From NCBI GenBank assembly GCA_030686995.1, contig CM060693.1:115949728-116013727 (forward strand): DNA of 64,000 bases, written 5' to 3'. This DNA is from Artemisia argyi. Lineage: Eukaryota > Streptophyta > Magnoliopsida > Asterales > Asteraceae. Under the pieces are notes generated by a model, which was not told the origin of the DNA, did no database searches, and saw only the letters and a list, made by a program, of their open reading frames with translations. Of this stretch, positions 12,370 to 23,730 are shown in pieces. The number at the start of each line of letters is the position of its first letter. Position 1 is the first letter of the stretch. Made by a program: the position numbers and the translations under genes.

Positions 12370-12838
12370 TGTTGGGAATTCTGCTAAATAAAGAATTCTG
12401 CTGAAGTTACTGCTGATGGTTCCTGCTGAAGCAGTATATCTGCTAAAGAATAGTTTTAGCATAGTTTGTTTCTACGGATATAGATATTCCATGTATTTTG
12501 TTATTTAGTTAGGATATGCATGAGTTTAATTAGGAAGTGATAATGCATATCTCTTTAAGTTTATAGAAGATACGTTTCTTGTGAAACGGTTTAGGGTTCC
12601 TTGTCTATAAAGGGAACACATTATTATGTATTATGCACACTTTCGAAAAAGAACTTTTTGAATTATCAAAAGATCCATAGAGGATCAAAGCATTCTTAGT
12701 ATTCTGTGTTTACACTTGTGTTTATTTCCGCTTTAGAATACAAGTTATAGAGACTTTCTATTAGTGTGTTTGTGATTACATAAACATTACTAACGATCCA
12801 CGAGTGCTCAAAGATCTATCAAGGTCTTAGGTTCAACA
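12370..12838 (+). repeat. Right LTR of the chimeric copia-type element
   Basis: 469 bp from TGTTGGGAATTCTG to GGTTCAACA. U3 opens with a cluster of TTCTGCTGA-like words (12376-12450). A TATA-like CTATAAAGGG lies near 12606. Overall layout (words, TATA, CATTACTAA(C/T), ...CAACA) is like the LTR of element P, but the sequence is different. Confidence 0.7.
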
Positions 12839-13876
12839 CACATTGATATTGAAGATATGCCGCATCTGAAGACGGTGTACGAATATTCCAGAATATATTA
12901 ATCTTGGACCCCACGCGAAGTTAAGTAAATGCGCCTCATCTACTTAATAGATGCGCCACATCGAGCCCTTAGACATAAATTATAAATACCACAAGATACA
13001 GCCGAATTTCGTGTGCAACAAACCCTAAGACGAGAAAGAGAAACCCAAAGGAGAAGAATACATACGAAAAGGAAACACAAGACACACCACATTGAAGATT
13101 TCAGAGTAGTAAGAAGGTCCTGCTTGTGTTTTAATTCTATTAAGTAGTTTTGTTTTATTGTAATAGTACGCTTTAATCCATCAGGATTGATGGGATTGTG
13201 ACCGCCATATTGCTCCCCTTGAAATTGCTTCCCCATCGATTAAAGTATATTTGATGTTTATTTGGTTCTTGTTATATGTGCTTTGATAACCTCTTTGTCT
13301 AGCAGTGGCAAGCTTGAGCTGCCATTCCCCTCCCACGATTACTTCACTAGCATCATAAGTTAGTGTAAGCCTATAAAAAGGTTAAATAATATAGACATAA
13401 GTGATCATTAAGGGTTTACTCACCTATAGTCAAGATACCAATGAGAGAGAAGAGTTTATGACACTCATCATATAAAACTAGCAATAAGACAAGTGATAAA
13501 CTACTTAATCATTAATCAGGCCTCTTACATGTATCTGTTATCTGTCTGTGTACGTGTTCACCATTCGTTATATTCTTGCTCAATAGTTTTATTATTTTAT
13601 TTAATTAAACCAAATCGTGCCATTCTCTCAGACTGAACCCCCTGGCGTTAGATTAGATTGTAAAACTAAATTACGATATTAAAATACTGATAGACATACT
13701 AGGTTTTAATGTTCCACTCTTAGTGATCGACACTCTACTTACCAACTAGCCTACATTGATCGGGTACACTGCCCGTTAGTGTGTGTTATATGATAAGTCA
13801 ACTAAATATAAATTTAAAACTTGAATAAAGAATAATCCTATTCTACAAAAGACATAGCACATCACATCAAGTTTTT

Positions 13877-13894
13877 TGGCGCCGTTGTCGCGGA
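13877..13894 (+). other. Primer binding site of gypsy element A (tRNA-Asp type)
   Basis: TGGCGCCGTTGTCGCGGA, close to the TGGCGCCGTTGCCGGGG site used by plant Tat/Athila gypsy elements. It follows the LTR end at 13869. Confidence 0.75.
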
Positions 13895-14640
13895 GTGAAT
13901 TCTTTAATATCTGTTAATCTGTTAGTATTTTAATTAGGTTTTTAACTTGTTTAGTTTCTTATTTTTTAGATTTTTAACTGCTAACTTTGTTGCATATTAG
14001 TATAATTGCGTTCATTGTATTATTCTGCATGTTTGTTGATACAAACGGTACGGAGCATCTGATTTTTAAGATACAACGTATTGCGTTTTAATTTTTTTAT
14101 ACAGCATAACTATTTAATAATTCGAATACGGCGCATCTATCCCCTAGATACGGCGTATTCTGTTTTTAATCAGAAAATTTTCAAAACTCTAAACACCATA
14201 CGGTGTATTACCTATTTATTAAAAACAATTTACGAATTTATTAAATTAACTAGAAGTGGCGTATCATTTTTTGACGATACGGCGCATTGAAATCAAAAAT
14301 CTTGTATTTGAAACGAAACAAACATACAGCGTATTAGCTTTTGATAATACGTCACATTTAATTTTTAATAAGTATAAGCGATTTTTGATTATTCTTAACA
14401 TACGGAGTAGAAAAGATGTTAAGAAAACTGTTGAATGCGATGAGATATTTGTTGAGTTACCACCTCATCTAGAATATTTATGCGTGCGTAATAACATAAA
14501 TTTCCCGTCAATTGTTTTGTCATCGCTACCCAAAAAGGATAGAGTTTTACTCGTGCAGATCTTAAAGAGAAATAGCGTGGAAGTAAAAATGGGACAGGAT
14601 GTGATTGATATTTGTAACCACCGGTAAATTTTCATCTATA
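13895..14640 (+). other. Leader of gypsy element A with TACGGCGCAT-like words; one unassigned ORF
   Basis: About ten more copies of the element-A word lie here: near 14049, 14070, 14126, 14147, 14196, 14258, 14275, 14325, 14346 and 14399. They are spaced roughly 20-60 bp. An open frame at 14256-14627 (123 codons) overlaps the array. It is lysine- and leucine-rich and I recognise no domain; it could be the start of a gag but that is a guess. Confidence 0.5.
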
Positions 14641-15451
14641 TTAAACTAATACTTGTCCATTTTCCACGTATAATTTTTTTAGATTAAACGTTATTAGTTT
14701 ATCTTATCACCACAACCAACTCATGTGACGTAACTCACATCCTTGATAAATGTGCTCCCACGCAAACCGACACTAACCTACTTTATGTTTATTTCACATA
14801 AACATCATTATATGTCATGTATACAACATCACGATAACTCATTTGCTACTTTACATTAATTCGCTAACTAACCATAAGGGTTTTCATCAAACCCTAAAAC
14901 TGTTATAATATTGATATCGAGTATCTAAGACATAAAACCCTAAAGTACAACACCCTCAAAGACAATGTACAAGTTCTTGAAGCATGAAAACCGTAATTCC
15001 ACTTTAACTCCCGGTATAAAACCCTAATCTCAGAAACTTATGATTTTATGTGATAGAACCCACAAACCCTAATTAGTATGAACATTATTTTATGAAATAC
15101 AAGAGTACAAGTTTTTCATGCTAAGGTACAAGTCATCAGTGCATGAAAACATAATATAAACATAAACTTATTATAAACCTCAGTGTACTCACTTTCAAAG
15201 CACATTGTATAAACCTTTCATGTACAAGCCTTCAAAATATATTCTTACATTTAATGAACCAAAGTACAAGTCCCTAAACCTAGTGTACAAGTACTTAATG
15301 CATATAACTTAAAAAACTATATTTATGTTAACCTAAATGTTAGGAATACAAATATTTATATGAAAGACTCAGTCACCCCGAGTATCTAATAACATTAAGT
15401 TAGTTCGTAGTCATTACATTATTATTAGTAGTATATTAGTTTAAGTAACAT
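14641..15451. other. Non-coding AT-rich stretch inside element A
   Basis: No open frame of note. It holds many short recurring phrases (GTACAAGT, CATGAAAAC, AAACCCTAA) at irregular spacing between 14940 and 15300. The AAACCCTAA pieces are scattered singles, not a telomere array. I cannot say whether this is element A leader or a fragment of another repeat. Confidence 0.4.
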
Positions 15452-16026
15452 TGTGGAGGAAGGACGGGTCTTTACCCACTGTATACCCGATCCACAGCCC
15501 GAGAGAGGGCGTTTGTTAATAGGGAAAATTACCAAAATGGCTCATTGCCCTGCGGTCTAGGCATATTTAGCCCATTTTTGAAAAATTCCCGTTTTAGCCC
15601 ATGTTGCCCTGGGCAACTTTCGTATAGCCAACCGAAAGATGACAAGTGTCCTCAAGTTGCCCAAAATACAAAAAAAGTTGCCCAAAATACAAAAAGTTGC
15701 CCCGACGTGGCACTCAGTAGTTGGCTATACGAAAGTTGCCTAGGGCAACCCTGGCTAAAATGAGAATTTTTCAAAAACGGGCTAAATATGCCTAGACACA
15801 GGGCAACCGGGCTATTTTACTAATTATCCCTTGTTAATAAGTATAAATAGCCCTTCCCACATAAGGGAAGGGTTGGACCTTTCATTCTAATCTAACCTAT
15901 TACAAGTGTTTCTCTCAAAGGCTTCCAACTTCTTATACTTTCTCTCATTAATCTCTCACTAAAAATCTTCTTATATTCGATCCATATAACATAAACTATC
16001 CATGTTTTGATTATTAGTATGCTACA
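15452..16026 (+). repeat. 5' LTR of copia element C (carries a MITE)
   Basis: Ends GTATGCTACA at 16026, directly before a Met-type primer site. The best start is TGTGGAGGAAGG at 15452, chosen by the TG...CA rule only, because the 3' LTR is outside the window. Without the MITE and one TSD copy it is about 257 bp. A TATA box (TATAAATA) is at 15842-15849, immediately after the MITE's right target duplication. Confidence 0.6.
15522..15830. mobile_element. Mutator-type MITE (309 bp, 9-bp TSD)
   Basis: Flanked by perfect 9-bp direct repeats TTGTTAATA (15513-15521 and 15831-15839). The long imperfect terminal inverted repeats extend over 100 bp: GGGAAAATTACCAAAAT at the left against GGGATAATTAGTAAAATA when the right end is read in reverse. 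Left-arm phrases such as TTTAGCCCATTTTTGAAAA and AACTTTCGTATAGCCA reappear inverted in the right arm. No coding capacity. The 9-bp duplication and GGGAAAATTA end are typical of Mutator-derived MITEs. Confidence 0.9.
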
Positions 16027-16028
16027 TT

Positions 16029-16046
16029 TGGCATCAAGAGCCATGG
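16029..16046 (+). other. Primer binding site of copia element C
   Basis: TGGCATCAAGAGCCATGG, matching the plant initiator Met site TGGTATCAGAGCCATGG apart from one transition and one extra A. Confidence 0.75.
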
Positions 16047-16274
16047 TTGCATCCTAGGGAGTGTTTGTTCTCGGATTTATGCTTGGTTTCTTTGTGGTTT
16101 TTTCTTGGTTCAAATATTATAGGAAGAAACCTCTTTAGTTCGAATTCATTTGTGGTTTGTATTGTGTTTTCATTGTACTTTCGTGGTTAGTGGTGTTAGA
16201 GTTACTTAGTTTTTCAGCTAGATATGTTGAATCATTCGTTGGGTTGAAGTTTGATTCATTTTATGAAAAGTTTC

Positions 16275-16660
16275 TTCTTAGCGAGTTGGCTCTCGGTGTG
16301 ATTTTTGTTGTAGCGATTTAGGTATACTGATCAGCGAGTTGGGTATAGCGAGTTGGTGTTTTACGATATTTGGATAAACAGACAAATCGCTGGAAAGTGA
16401 CTTGTTTGTCTGTTGTGTTAGCGAGTTGTCAGGCCTGTCTTTTAGTGACCAGCGAGTTGGTCATAGCGAGTTGCATATCAGATAATTGTTTCCAGCGAGT
16501 TGGTGGCTAGCGACTTAGTTTTCAGCTAGTTGATTACTTAGCGATTTAGACCAATCAGTGAGTTGTCTTACTGCATATTGTATCTAGCGAGTTGGAGTCA
16601 TAGCGAGTTTGAGGGTAGCGAGTTGGTCATTTTGTGATTTTCTAAGTTCAGCGAGTTGCT
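16275..16660 (+). repeat. Array of AGCGAGTTGG words in the leader of copia element C
   Basis: About a dozen near-identical copies of AGCGAGTTGG in one orientation, at roughly 16279, 16333, 16346, 16421, 16452, 16466, 16494, 16587, 16602, 16617 and 16650. Degenerate forms (AGCGATTTAG, AGTGAGTTG) lie between them. Spacing is irregular (13 to about 90 bp), so this is not a simple tandem satellite. It lies between the PBS and the gag start. Confidence 0.8.
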
Positions 16661-17012
16661 CACTTAGGGATTGGAATTCCAATGATTTGTTAAGTTAAAG
16701 AATTTGATCTTGTGTAAGTTTTGTGACTAGTGAATTGTTTCATCTTAAGTTGTTACGACTAACCTAACTGTAATTTGACGTTGTAAGTTAACTCTTACAA
16801 TTTGACTTATTACATGTGGACCTGTTGTAACTTGACTTGGTACGACTAAACACTTATTACAATTCGATCACAGTTTGATCAATATCTTATACTTAGACTT
16901 ACTCATTAACCATATCTTACGGTTCCTTTTGGTGACTTTAGAAAATCCCGCGAAAGAATCAATTTTTCGGTTTAAGTCACAAAAGTTGTAAAATGCCGAT
17001 TAAGATCTTATT

Positions 17013-20003
17013 ATGGCAAGTACCACTTCCTCGGATGACATTCAAGCTACCGGGTCTGATACCCGCCCTCCTATGCTTGATAGGACGGATTATGAGTCAT
17101 GGGCATAAAGAATTCGACTCTACTGCTTAGGATAAGAGAATGGTGTCAACATACTGAAATCCATCGATGAAGGACCCTTTCAGGATGGCACCACTAGAGA
17201 CACTGTCGCAACTATTGAGAATCCAGCTGCTGTTCTTGGACCAGATAGACCATGCACCGACAGTGATCTATCTGATGATGAAAATAAATGTTATGATGCT
17301 GACATTAGAGCATCAAACATTGTCATTCAAGGGCTTCCTAAAGATGTCTAGAAGCTCATAAATTATAACACGGAAGCCAAAGTGGTTTGGAACAATGTCA
17401 AAATGATTCTTGCTGGGTCCGAGTTAACCAAAGAAGATCATGAGTCTCAGTTGTATGATGAATTTGAGCACTTGAAGATGAATCCGGGTGAAAGCATCAC
17501 TAACTACTAGGTTAGGTTTCACAAGCTGGTTAATGATATGAGGATCATTAAGATGACAATGCCTAACATTCAGCTTAACTCCAAATTTGTGAACAACATG
17601 GCACTTGAATGGGATAGGTTTGTGACATCTGTTAAACTCAACAAAGGTCTTAGAGATACTAATCGTGAACAACTGTATGCTTATCTCCAACAACATGAAA
17701 AGTACGCTGCTTATGACCGGTTAATGCGGGAAAAACTTAATCCTACTGCAACAAATGACTCTCTCGCATTTGTTTCAAATGTTCAACAACTCAGTCAATG
17801 CTGTAATGATCAAGTTCAACATCATCATCCTTCATCATTGCCACTAACATCACTTGATCAATCATTAGCATCCTCACCATCTGCCATGAACACTCATCTG
17901 GACTCTGGATACTCCTACACTGACATGATGATTGATAATCTTTCTAATCAAGTTTATTTGCTCGTCCAACAATTCAGAGCAACACTTCCTCAAACTAACA
18001 ACCAACTACGGACTTCATCTAACCCACGCAATCAGGGAATTGTGGAAGATGGAAGGGTTGTTGTTCAGAATGTGCAAGGTAGAGAGAACTTGAATCAAAG
18101 GAATGCTGCTCGTGGGAATGTGCCAAATAGAGTGGGGAATACAATTCAGGGACAAGCTAGACAACCTAAGTGTTACAACTATGGAGGAATGGGGCACATA
18201 GCAAGGAATTGTACTCAATCTAAGCGTCCGTAAAACTCCAATTACTTCAAAGATAAAATGTTGCTGATGTAAGCATAGGAGAATGGAGCTGCTTTGGATG
18301 AACAGGCACTACTATTTCTTGCTGGAGATGAAGGAAACACATTTGATGAAGATGTTGATGATCAACCAGTTCATGATATGGCTCTCAATGACCCCAACAT
18401 ATTCCAAGCTGATGACTGTGATGCCTTTGACTCGGATGTTGACGACGAACCTACAGCTCAAACCATGTTTATGACACATCTATCTTCTGCAGCACCTTCA
18501 GCACAACCATCCGGCTCCTCCACCACACCAGCCATCTCTGAGGTACCAGTTCCACTTGGCATGTGTAACTTGGTTGATGCATCAGAGGTTTATAATGAGG
18601 TACAACCCACTGATATTGGTGCTAAAAATACTGCCAATATGAGGAATAGTAATGTTATCCCATATGAATAGTATGTGAGCCACAATATCATATCTGTTGT
18701 ACCAAATCATGCACTTTCTGTTGTTGACAATGATTGTGATGTGCATGAGCACACTGCTTATATTCCTGATGACACCCTGACCACTAGACTTAATATCCTT
18801 AAGGATCAGGTGACCTTATATGAGCAACGTGCAAAATTTGAACTAACTGAACGTGAGCAAAAAATAGATATACAAATGCGTGTACTTGTAACAGAACGTA
18901 ACAAAAAGGAAGAAACATTTAGAATGGAGTTAGATTCTTTGAAAAAGCAACTTGATCAGTCTGTTAAACAAAAAAAGGAGATATAGAAAAGTATGATCAC
19001 ACAAAAACTTGATTTTCAGAAAAAGGAAACAAAACTCTTAAATGATTTTTCTTGCCATAAAACATTAAAGAACAAGCTCAAAGACAAATTGTACACGAAA
19101 GGCCAAACCATTCAAACTGCTCAAATGATACAGAAACATAGGAAGTTAAATGATGAACATAGTGAAAAGGACATAGATAAACCTAAGACCAATTTCCTTA
19201 GAAGTGGTATAAGTGCACAACCTGCATTATATGATGCAAACATTATGCTTGTGCCTAATCAGGCCCCTCCTTATGTGAGATCCAATGATGAGATCAATGA
19301 GATAGAAGATAGAACCAGAGAAATATTAGCTCAGAAATTAAAGGATCCCATGTGCATAGCTAATTAAATTCTGTACAGTTATGACTACTCTGAAGACAAT
19401 AGATTAATGTTTGTACCTCAAAATAAGTTAACCTCAGAGCAAATATTTTGGATTTTTGACTTAGAAAAAATGAAAGCTGAAAGAATTGAGGGCAACACTC
19501 GCACTGTTTTTAAGATAGCTGATCCCACGTTATATCCTCAACATACACCCATGCATCTTGTTCCTTAACTCTCCCCACACATTGTAACACCCTAATTTGT
19601 CTGTACGTTCTTTGTCAATTAGTTACTGATTTTGATAAAACATGTAAAAAGAGAATTACACCAACAGGGATTACTGAAGGGGAAAGGGATTTTGAACAAA
19701 CTAAACGGTGCTACTTAACTGAGGTCATGCCATTCTTTAAGCTTCTCAAAGAACATTTTGAGGGTCTTCAAAAAACCCTAAACAATGATGTGACTGAAAT
19801 GAAAGAAGTTTTTAAAATGATGGAAAATGAGGAAAAACAATTGGCAATTGATCTTAAACATAGTGAAATTGATTGAAAAATATTCTTATCATGAATGAGA
19901 ATTTGATTGCTAAAAGTATTGCTCAGGATATATTTTATACTGTCACTGATTCTGCATTATCTGCTTGTCAATTTCATGAGATGTCGGTTACATTGAATGT
20001 TTT
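17013..20003 (+). pseudogene. gag: gag-pol polyprotein of copia element C, N-terminal part, many stops
   Basis: Starts at ATG 17013 (MASTTSSDD...) and stays in one frame for 3 kb despite about a dozen stops, for example TAA 17106, TAG near 17130, 17349 and 17508, TAA 18231, TAG 18669. Many replace glutamine codons, implying C-to-T changes rather than frameshifts. Order: UBN2/gag-like helical region; zinc knuckle CYNYGGMGHIARNC (CX2CX4HX4C, with an Asn-to-Tyr-like second spacer) near 18170; acidic linker; then a charged coiled-coil stretch (18790-19100). A C-terminal block (RITPTG..EGERDFEQTKRCYLTE near 19650) is one I associate with Asteraceae copia polyproteins. It is interrupted at 20004 by solo LTR G1 and resumes at 23731. 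Confidence 0.8.
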
Positions 20004-23000
20004 TGATGAGTGCTCAAACACTCATCATTTTTATCGTATTTAAACTGCCAAAACATACAAAAACAATCGAAAAGTCATCAAAATACTTAAATTATCCCAG
20101 GGATTGTGTTTTATATGTTTTAAATGCAAAATGAGCAAAAACAAATGAAAAATGATCAAAGTTTGCAATATTGGCAGTTTTAGTCCCCCAAGTTTCAAAA
20201 TTTGTCAAAAATAGTCCCTATGCATTTATTTTAAAAGAAAAGTCAACCCAAGTCCTTAAAAAATCAAAAGTTATCAAAAATGGACATTGGGTGAAAAGTT
20301 TGGAAAATCTACATGTTTGGTCCCTGGAGTTTGAAAATTTGCCTAAAAGGTCCCTGGAAATTTTGAAAAATGGAAAAAATAAAATTTGGTCCTTGGAATG
20401 TGAAAACTTGGCAACATTGGTCCTTTGTGATACTTTGGGAGAGTTACAATTCAGGTCCCTCATGTTTTGGAAAATTACAAAAGTAGTCCTTGTGTTTACT
20501 ACAATACCAACCGGACCCTTAATAAACATAAACCAAAACCAATCCAAGCCCATTCACCCTCCCTTATCACTCCAAGCCCATTCACCCCTTCCTTTGCCCA
20601 ATCACCAACACCAGCCCACCTCCCATCAAAACATAACTCACCCCCGTTTTATTTCCCACCCAGGTCAAACACCAAAGTCAAACATCCAACCTCCTCCCTC
20701 CAACTTGTAAACCTGCTCCCCCCTCCTCTACCTCAGCAAGCCATCCCCTTTCCATTGACTATCAACAAGACTCCAAGGAACCTTAATTGTCTCACTCTTT
20801 CCCTCACTCAACCTCAGCCTGACAAGATAAAGAAAAAGGAGCTAAAATCATTTTCAAAGGCTGAGATTCATTTGACTTATCCAACGGCTCCAAGGTGAAG
20901 TCGGATTCATTCAGAGGCAGGTGGGAACCCTAATGATCCCATATATAAAGAAAAAGAAGCAATGGAGAGAGCTATTTAGTGAAATTTTAATCTTAGTTTA
21001 ATTTTCTAATTTTATTGTATTTTAAAGTCTTCAAGTGTTGTTTCAAGTAACTTCAGTGTATTTTGAATCTTTTTCATTAATCAATTGCAAGTTTTAGTTA
21101 ACATATCAAAGTTTGCCATTTTCACTTCAAAACTGCATTTCGTAGCTTAATATTGTTATTTGTGTTGTTATGGACTGAGATAGTTCACTTTGGCTCCCAG
21201 AAAGCTTGTAAAAGCTTTTAGTTACTTTAAAAGTCAGTTTAGGATCAAAAAGCAAAAATACCAAAAAATTCAAATTAAATAAAAAATAATCAAAAAAAAT
21301 CAAGAAAGATGGTGATTCAGGATGAAGCAGGGTTGGAGATGGATTAGCAGGGTTTAGATCCTCAGGGAGGAGTTAGGATTCTTGGTTCTTGGTTCTTGAT
21401 CCTCACAGGCTCACTTGTAAGCCTTAAATTCATTTAAAGATCATTCTATATAATCATAGTTGTTATTGCTTATCTCTGTGTTATTTAGTGTTATTTGGTG
21501 TATGTATGTTAAAATATTGCTTAAGATTACAAGTTTGTTCAATTAGATTTAGGTTTGCTCATTATTGTGATTTAACTGCCATCACAAGTAGTTTTTTTGA
21601 TTCATGAAGTTCTTGTTGTTATTATGAGCATTTAAGTACCCATTTCATCTCAGTATATCATGTATGAACCTAGGATTCAGTATCATGGCATGAAACATTG
21701 AGAAGCTTTGAAAATTGAAAATTTGGTTTTGTAAAGGGGTGTTTGGCTTAAGCTTGTTACCTTTGCTCAAGCTGTCATTTATTGTAATTGTTGGTTCACT
21801 TCAGTCACTTAGGTCTTTATTAGGTTAAAACTTGCATAAATATAGTAGTCATTTAAGAAAAAAGTCAAAATCACTAAGTTTAAATCACAACAGCTTAACT
21901 GTTGTGATTTGGTTTCTCAAAACTTGTGAATCAACTCAAAATTAGTTTAGCTTAGTAGATTTGGTTAGCATTAGACTTAATAAACATCAAGTAATCATCT
22001 GTGATCAATCAAAACTCACAAAAGTCAATTTGCATAGGTTTTCATAAAAAGTCAAAAAGTGCTTGAGTCAGAAATCCTCAAAATGGCATGAATTTCCCTG
22101 ATTTTTGTACTTGGTTTTATGATTTGAAACTTCTTGTGTGATTAATATACCAGCTGAACTCTTGATTCCTTGTGTTATTACATTTTTATGAATTTATTTG
22201 GTGGACCTTTTTGCCCCTGAAACACACCTGCAGGGCAAGCCCCTGCCCTGTGCATTCAGACCCTCAGTAACATCACCACCTTTGGTGGTTGATTGTGGCC
22301 ACCCCAGTGGGTCCCACAGTCCAATCTTGGATTCTCCCAGCCCCCCTCCTAGCAAGCTTCAAGATTTGACCACTCATTTGACCTTAGGATCAGTGGACCC
22401 CACTTGGAATTGCCCTCAAAGTGTGTCCCATTTTCTGTCTCAGTCTTCAAGTAGTTAAGTGCTTATTCATGCTTTTTGGCTAATTCAAGTTGCTTATTTG
22501 AGAAACTCTTGCTTTAAATTGTCCAAGTTACTCAGAGAAACAAACTTAATCATTGTGGACCCCACATAAGCCCATTTGAGCTTAATTTCCTTCTCAGTCA
22601 ACCAAAGTCAACTGTTGGGGTAATAAGCACTTAAAGTGCTTATTTTCTGAGCTACATAAAAAGTGTTTTTGTAAAAAGTGTTAGTTTTTAGTGTAAAATT
22701 AGTTTGGAAAAAGAAAAAACACAAAAAACTAATTTTAATTTTAGTGATAGCTTCTATTTAATAGAAATTATATTTTTAATTTTCTTTTTAGCTTATTTAT
22801 AAGCACTTTATCATTTTTATATTTTTATTAAATCTCTTTTATATTAAAGTAATTTTAGAAATTTTTCCAGATTTTTCTTTTGTCTTTTAGTGGTTTTTAG
22901 AATTAATTTTAGTTTAATTAATTATTAATTAATAATTAAGAATTAAATAGCATAATTAGATTTTATTAAGTAACACCTAGTTTTTATAAATTTTCTAGCT

Positions 23001-23725
23001 TTTATATAAGTTAAAACATTTTTATAAATTTTTCTAGAATTTCAACTGTTCATTTTCTATTTTTTATAATATAATTAGTTTAATTGGTAATTAAATAAAT
23101 AATTAGAATAATAATTAGTAAATTAGTTTAAAAATACATAAAATCAACTTTTTATAATTTTTAGGATTCCTGTGATGGTTAATTAGATTTATAAAAATCT
23201 TCTTAATTATCTAAGTCTTTTTAGTAATTTTTAGTAATTTAAATCAATATAATTAGTTAATTAATAAGTAATTAGTAATTAATTAATAATAAATAATTAA
23301 ATAGCGTAAAAATAATTTTTCTTTTTCTTAAAATTTTATTTGTTCATTAGGATTGTAAAAATAATAATTTCACACTCGTAGCCTTTTCAGTTCATCAGTT
23401 GTACTTTCTGTTACGTTAGTCAGCATACGTTTTTAATTAAAACGTACATTTTTAGGTTTTAAATCGATTCTTCTTAATCTCAATACCAGTAATTAATCAC
23501 ACAGCTTTCCTAAGCTATTTCATTTCATAATTCTCAAATAATTCTCATTACAACCCTTTTCTGTGAATAATGACCCGATCACAAGTACGCTAAAGCACAA
23601 TTCACACCTCGTCAGGACATAATGACCTGGTTATACTCTATATTACCCGGAAGCATTGGTCTAGGTAGTTTGACCTTGTTGACCATATACTTGGTTAATT
23701 TAGGTTGACTGTTCTGAGCCAATCA
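20004..23725 (+). mobile_element. Solo LTR of Tat/Athila-type gypsy element (G1)
   Basis: A 3.7 kb LTR beginning TGATGAGTG and ending GAGCCAATCA. It is flanked by perfect 5-bp duplications GTTTT (19999-20003, 23726-23730), and the copia C reading frame continues on both sides. Absence of any interior and second LTR with an intact TSD shows it is a solo LTR left by LTR-LTR recombination. It shares its 5' terminal hairpin, the repeated TCCCT phrases, a long AT-rich body (about 22680-23340) and the GACCTCG-like R/U5 block with the LTRs of G2 and G3, but is a distinct subfamily. Confidence 0.9.
20170..20510 (+). repeat. Degenerate iterated 'GGTCCCTGGA' phrases in G1 LTR
   Basis: A phrase of roughly 35-50 bp is repeated about seven times with heavy divergence. 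It is built from TGGTCCCTGGA, a T-rich link and AAAATTTGGCAAAA-like spacers. The same arrangement is at 24135-24475 (G2), 28650-29110 and 48100-48560 (G3). The 179-codon open frame across it (20171-20710) is absent as a conserved frame in the other LTRs and I do not call it a gene. Confidence 0.65.
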
Positions 23726-23730
23726 GTTTT

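Larger units (their letters stand above)
10206..12838 (+). mobile_element. Short copia-type element with two unlike LTRs (non-autonomous, possibly chimeric)
   Basis: The element begins TGTTGGGAAT (10206) and ends TTCAACA (12838). It is flanked by CGCAT (10201-10205) and CACAT (12839-12843), a 5-bp target duplication with one CpG-type transition. A Met primer site follows the left LTR and a purine tract precedes the right one. The two terminal sequences share only the TGTTGGGAATT start and a loosely similar tail. The 1.8 kb interior has no gag or pol. Its right half carries the hairpin repeat module and a segment also present just before the 3' LTR of copia element P (12115-12200 compared with 41155-41235). 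It may be a template-switch recombinant or two deleted elements fused. Confidence 0.7.
9752..13869 (+). repeat. 5' LTR of gypsy element A, split by a copia-type insertion
   Basis: Starts TGATGACATC (9752) and ends CACATCA (13869), 7 bp before a tRNA-Asp-like primer site. Without the 10206-12838 insertion and one TSD copy it is about 1.48 kb. A degenerate word close to TACGGCGCAT or its complement recurs on both sides of the insertion (9955, 10035, 10118, 10141, 10196, 12855, 12929, 12951). This proves the two parts were once continuous. The 3' partner LTR is not in the window. Confidence 0.65.

Noticed and set aside
14900..15120. Interstitial telomere repeat (AAACCCTAA pieces)
   Set aside because: Pieces are isolated single copies separated by unrelated sequence, not tandem TTTAGGG repeats.
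16275..16660. CRISPR-like or satellite array
   Set aside because: Words are only about 10 bp with irregular spacing and no uniform spacers; the setting is a plant retroelement leader.
20171..20898. Two overlapping plus-strand open frames (179 and 143 codons) in the G1 LTR
   Set aside because: They lie in the iterated TCCCT region of an LTR, are proline- or lysine-rich by composition, and the frames are not kept in the corresponding parts of G2 and G3.
22198..22458. 86-codon proline-rich ORF, with similar frames at 43138-43419 and 50207-50524
   Set aside because: All three lie in the same part of G-type LTRs but the translations are not in the same frame and change by indels; treated as GC-richer LTR sequence.
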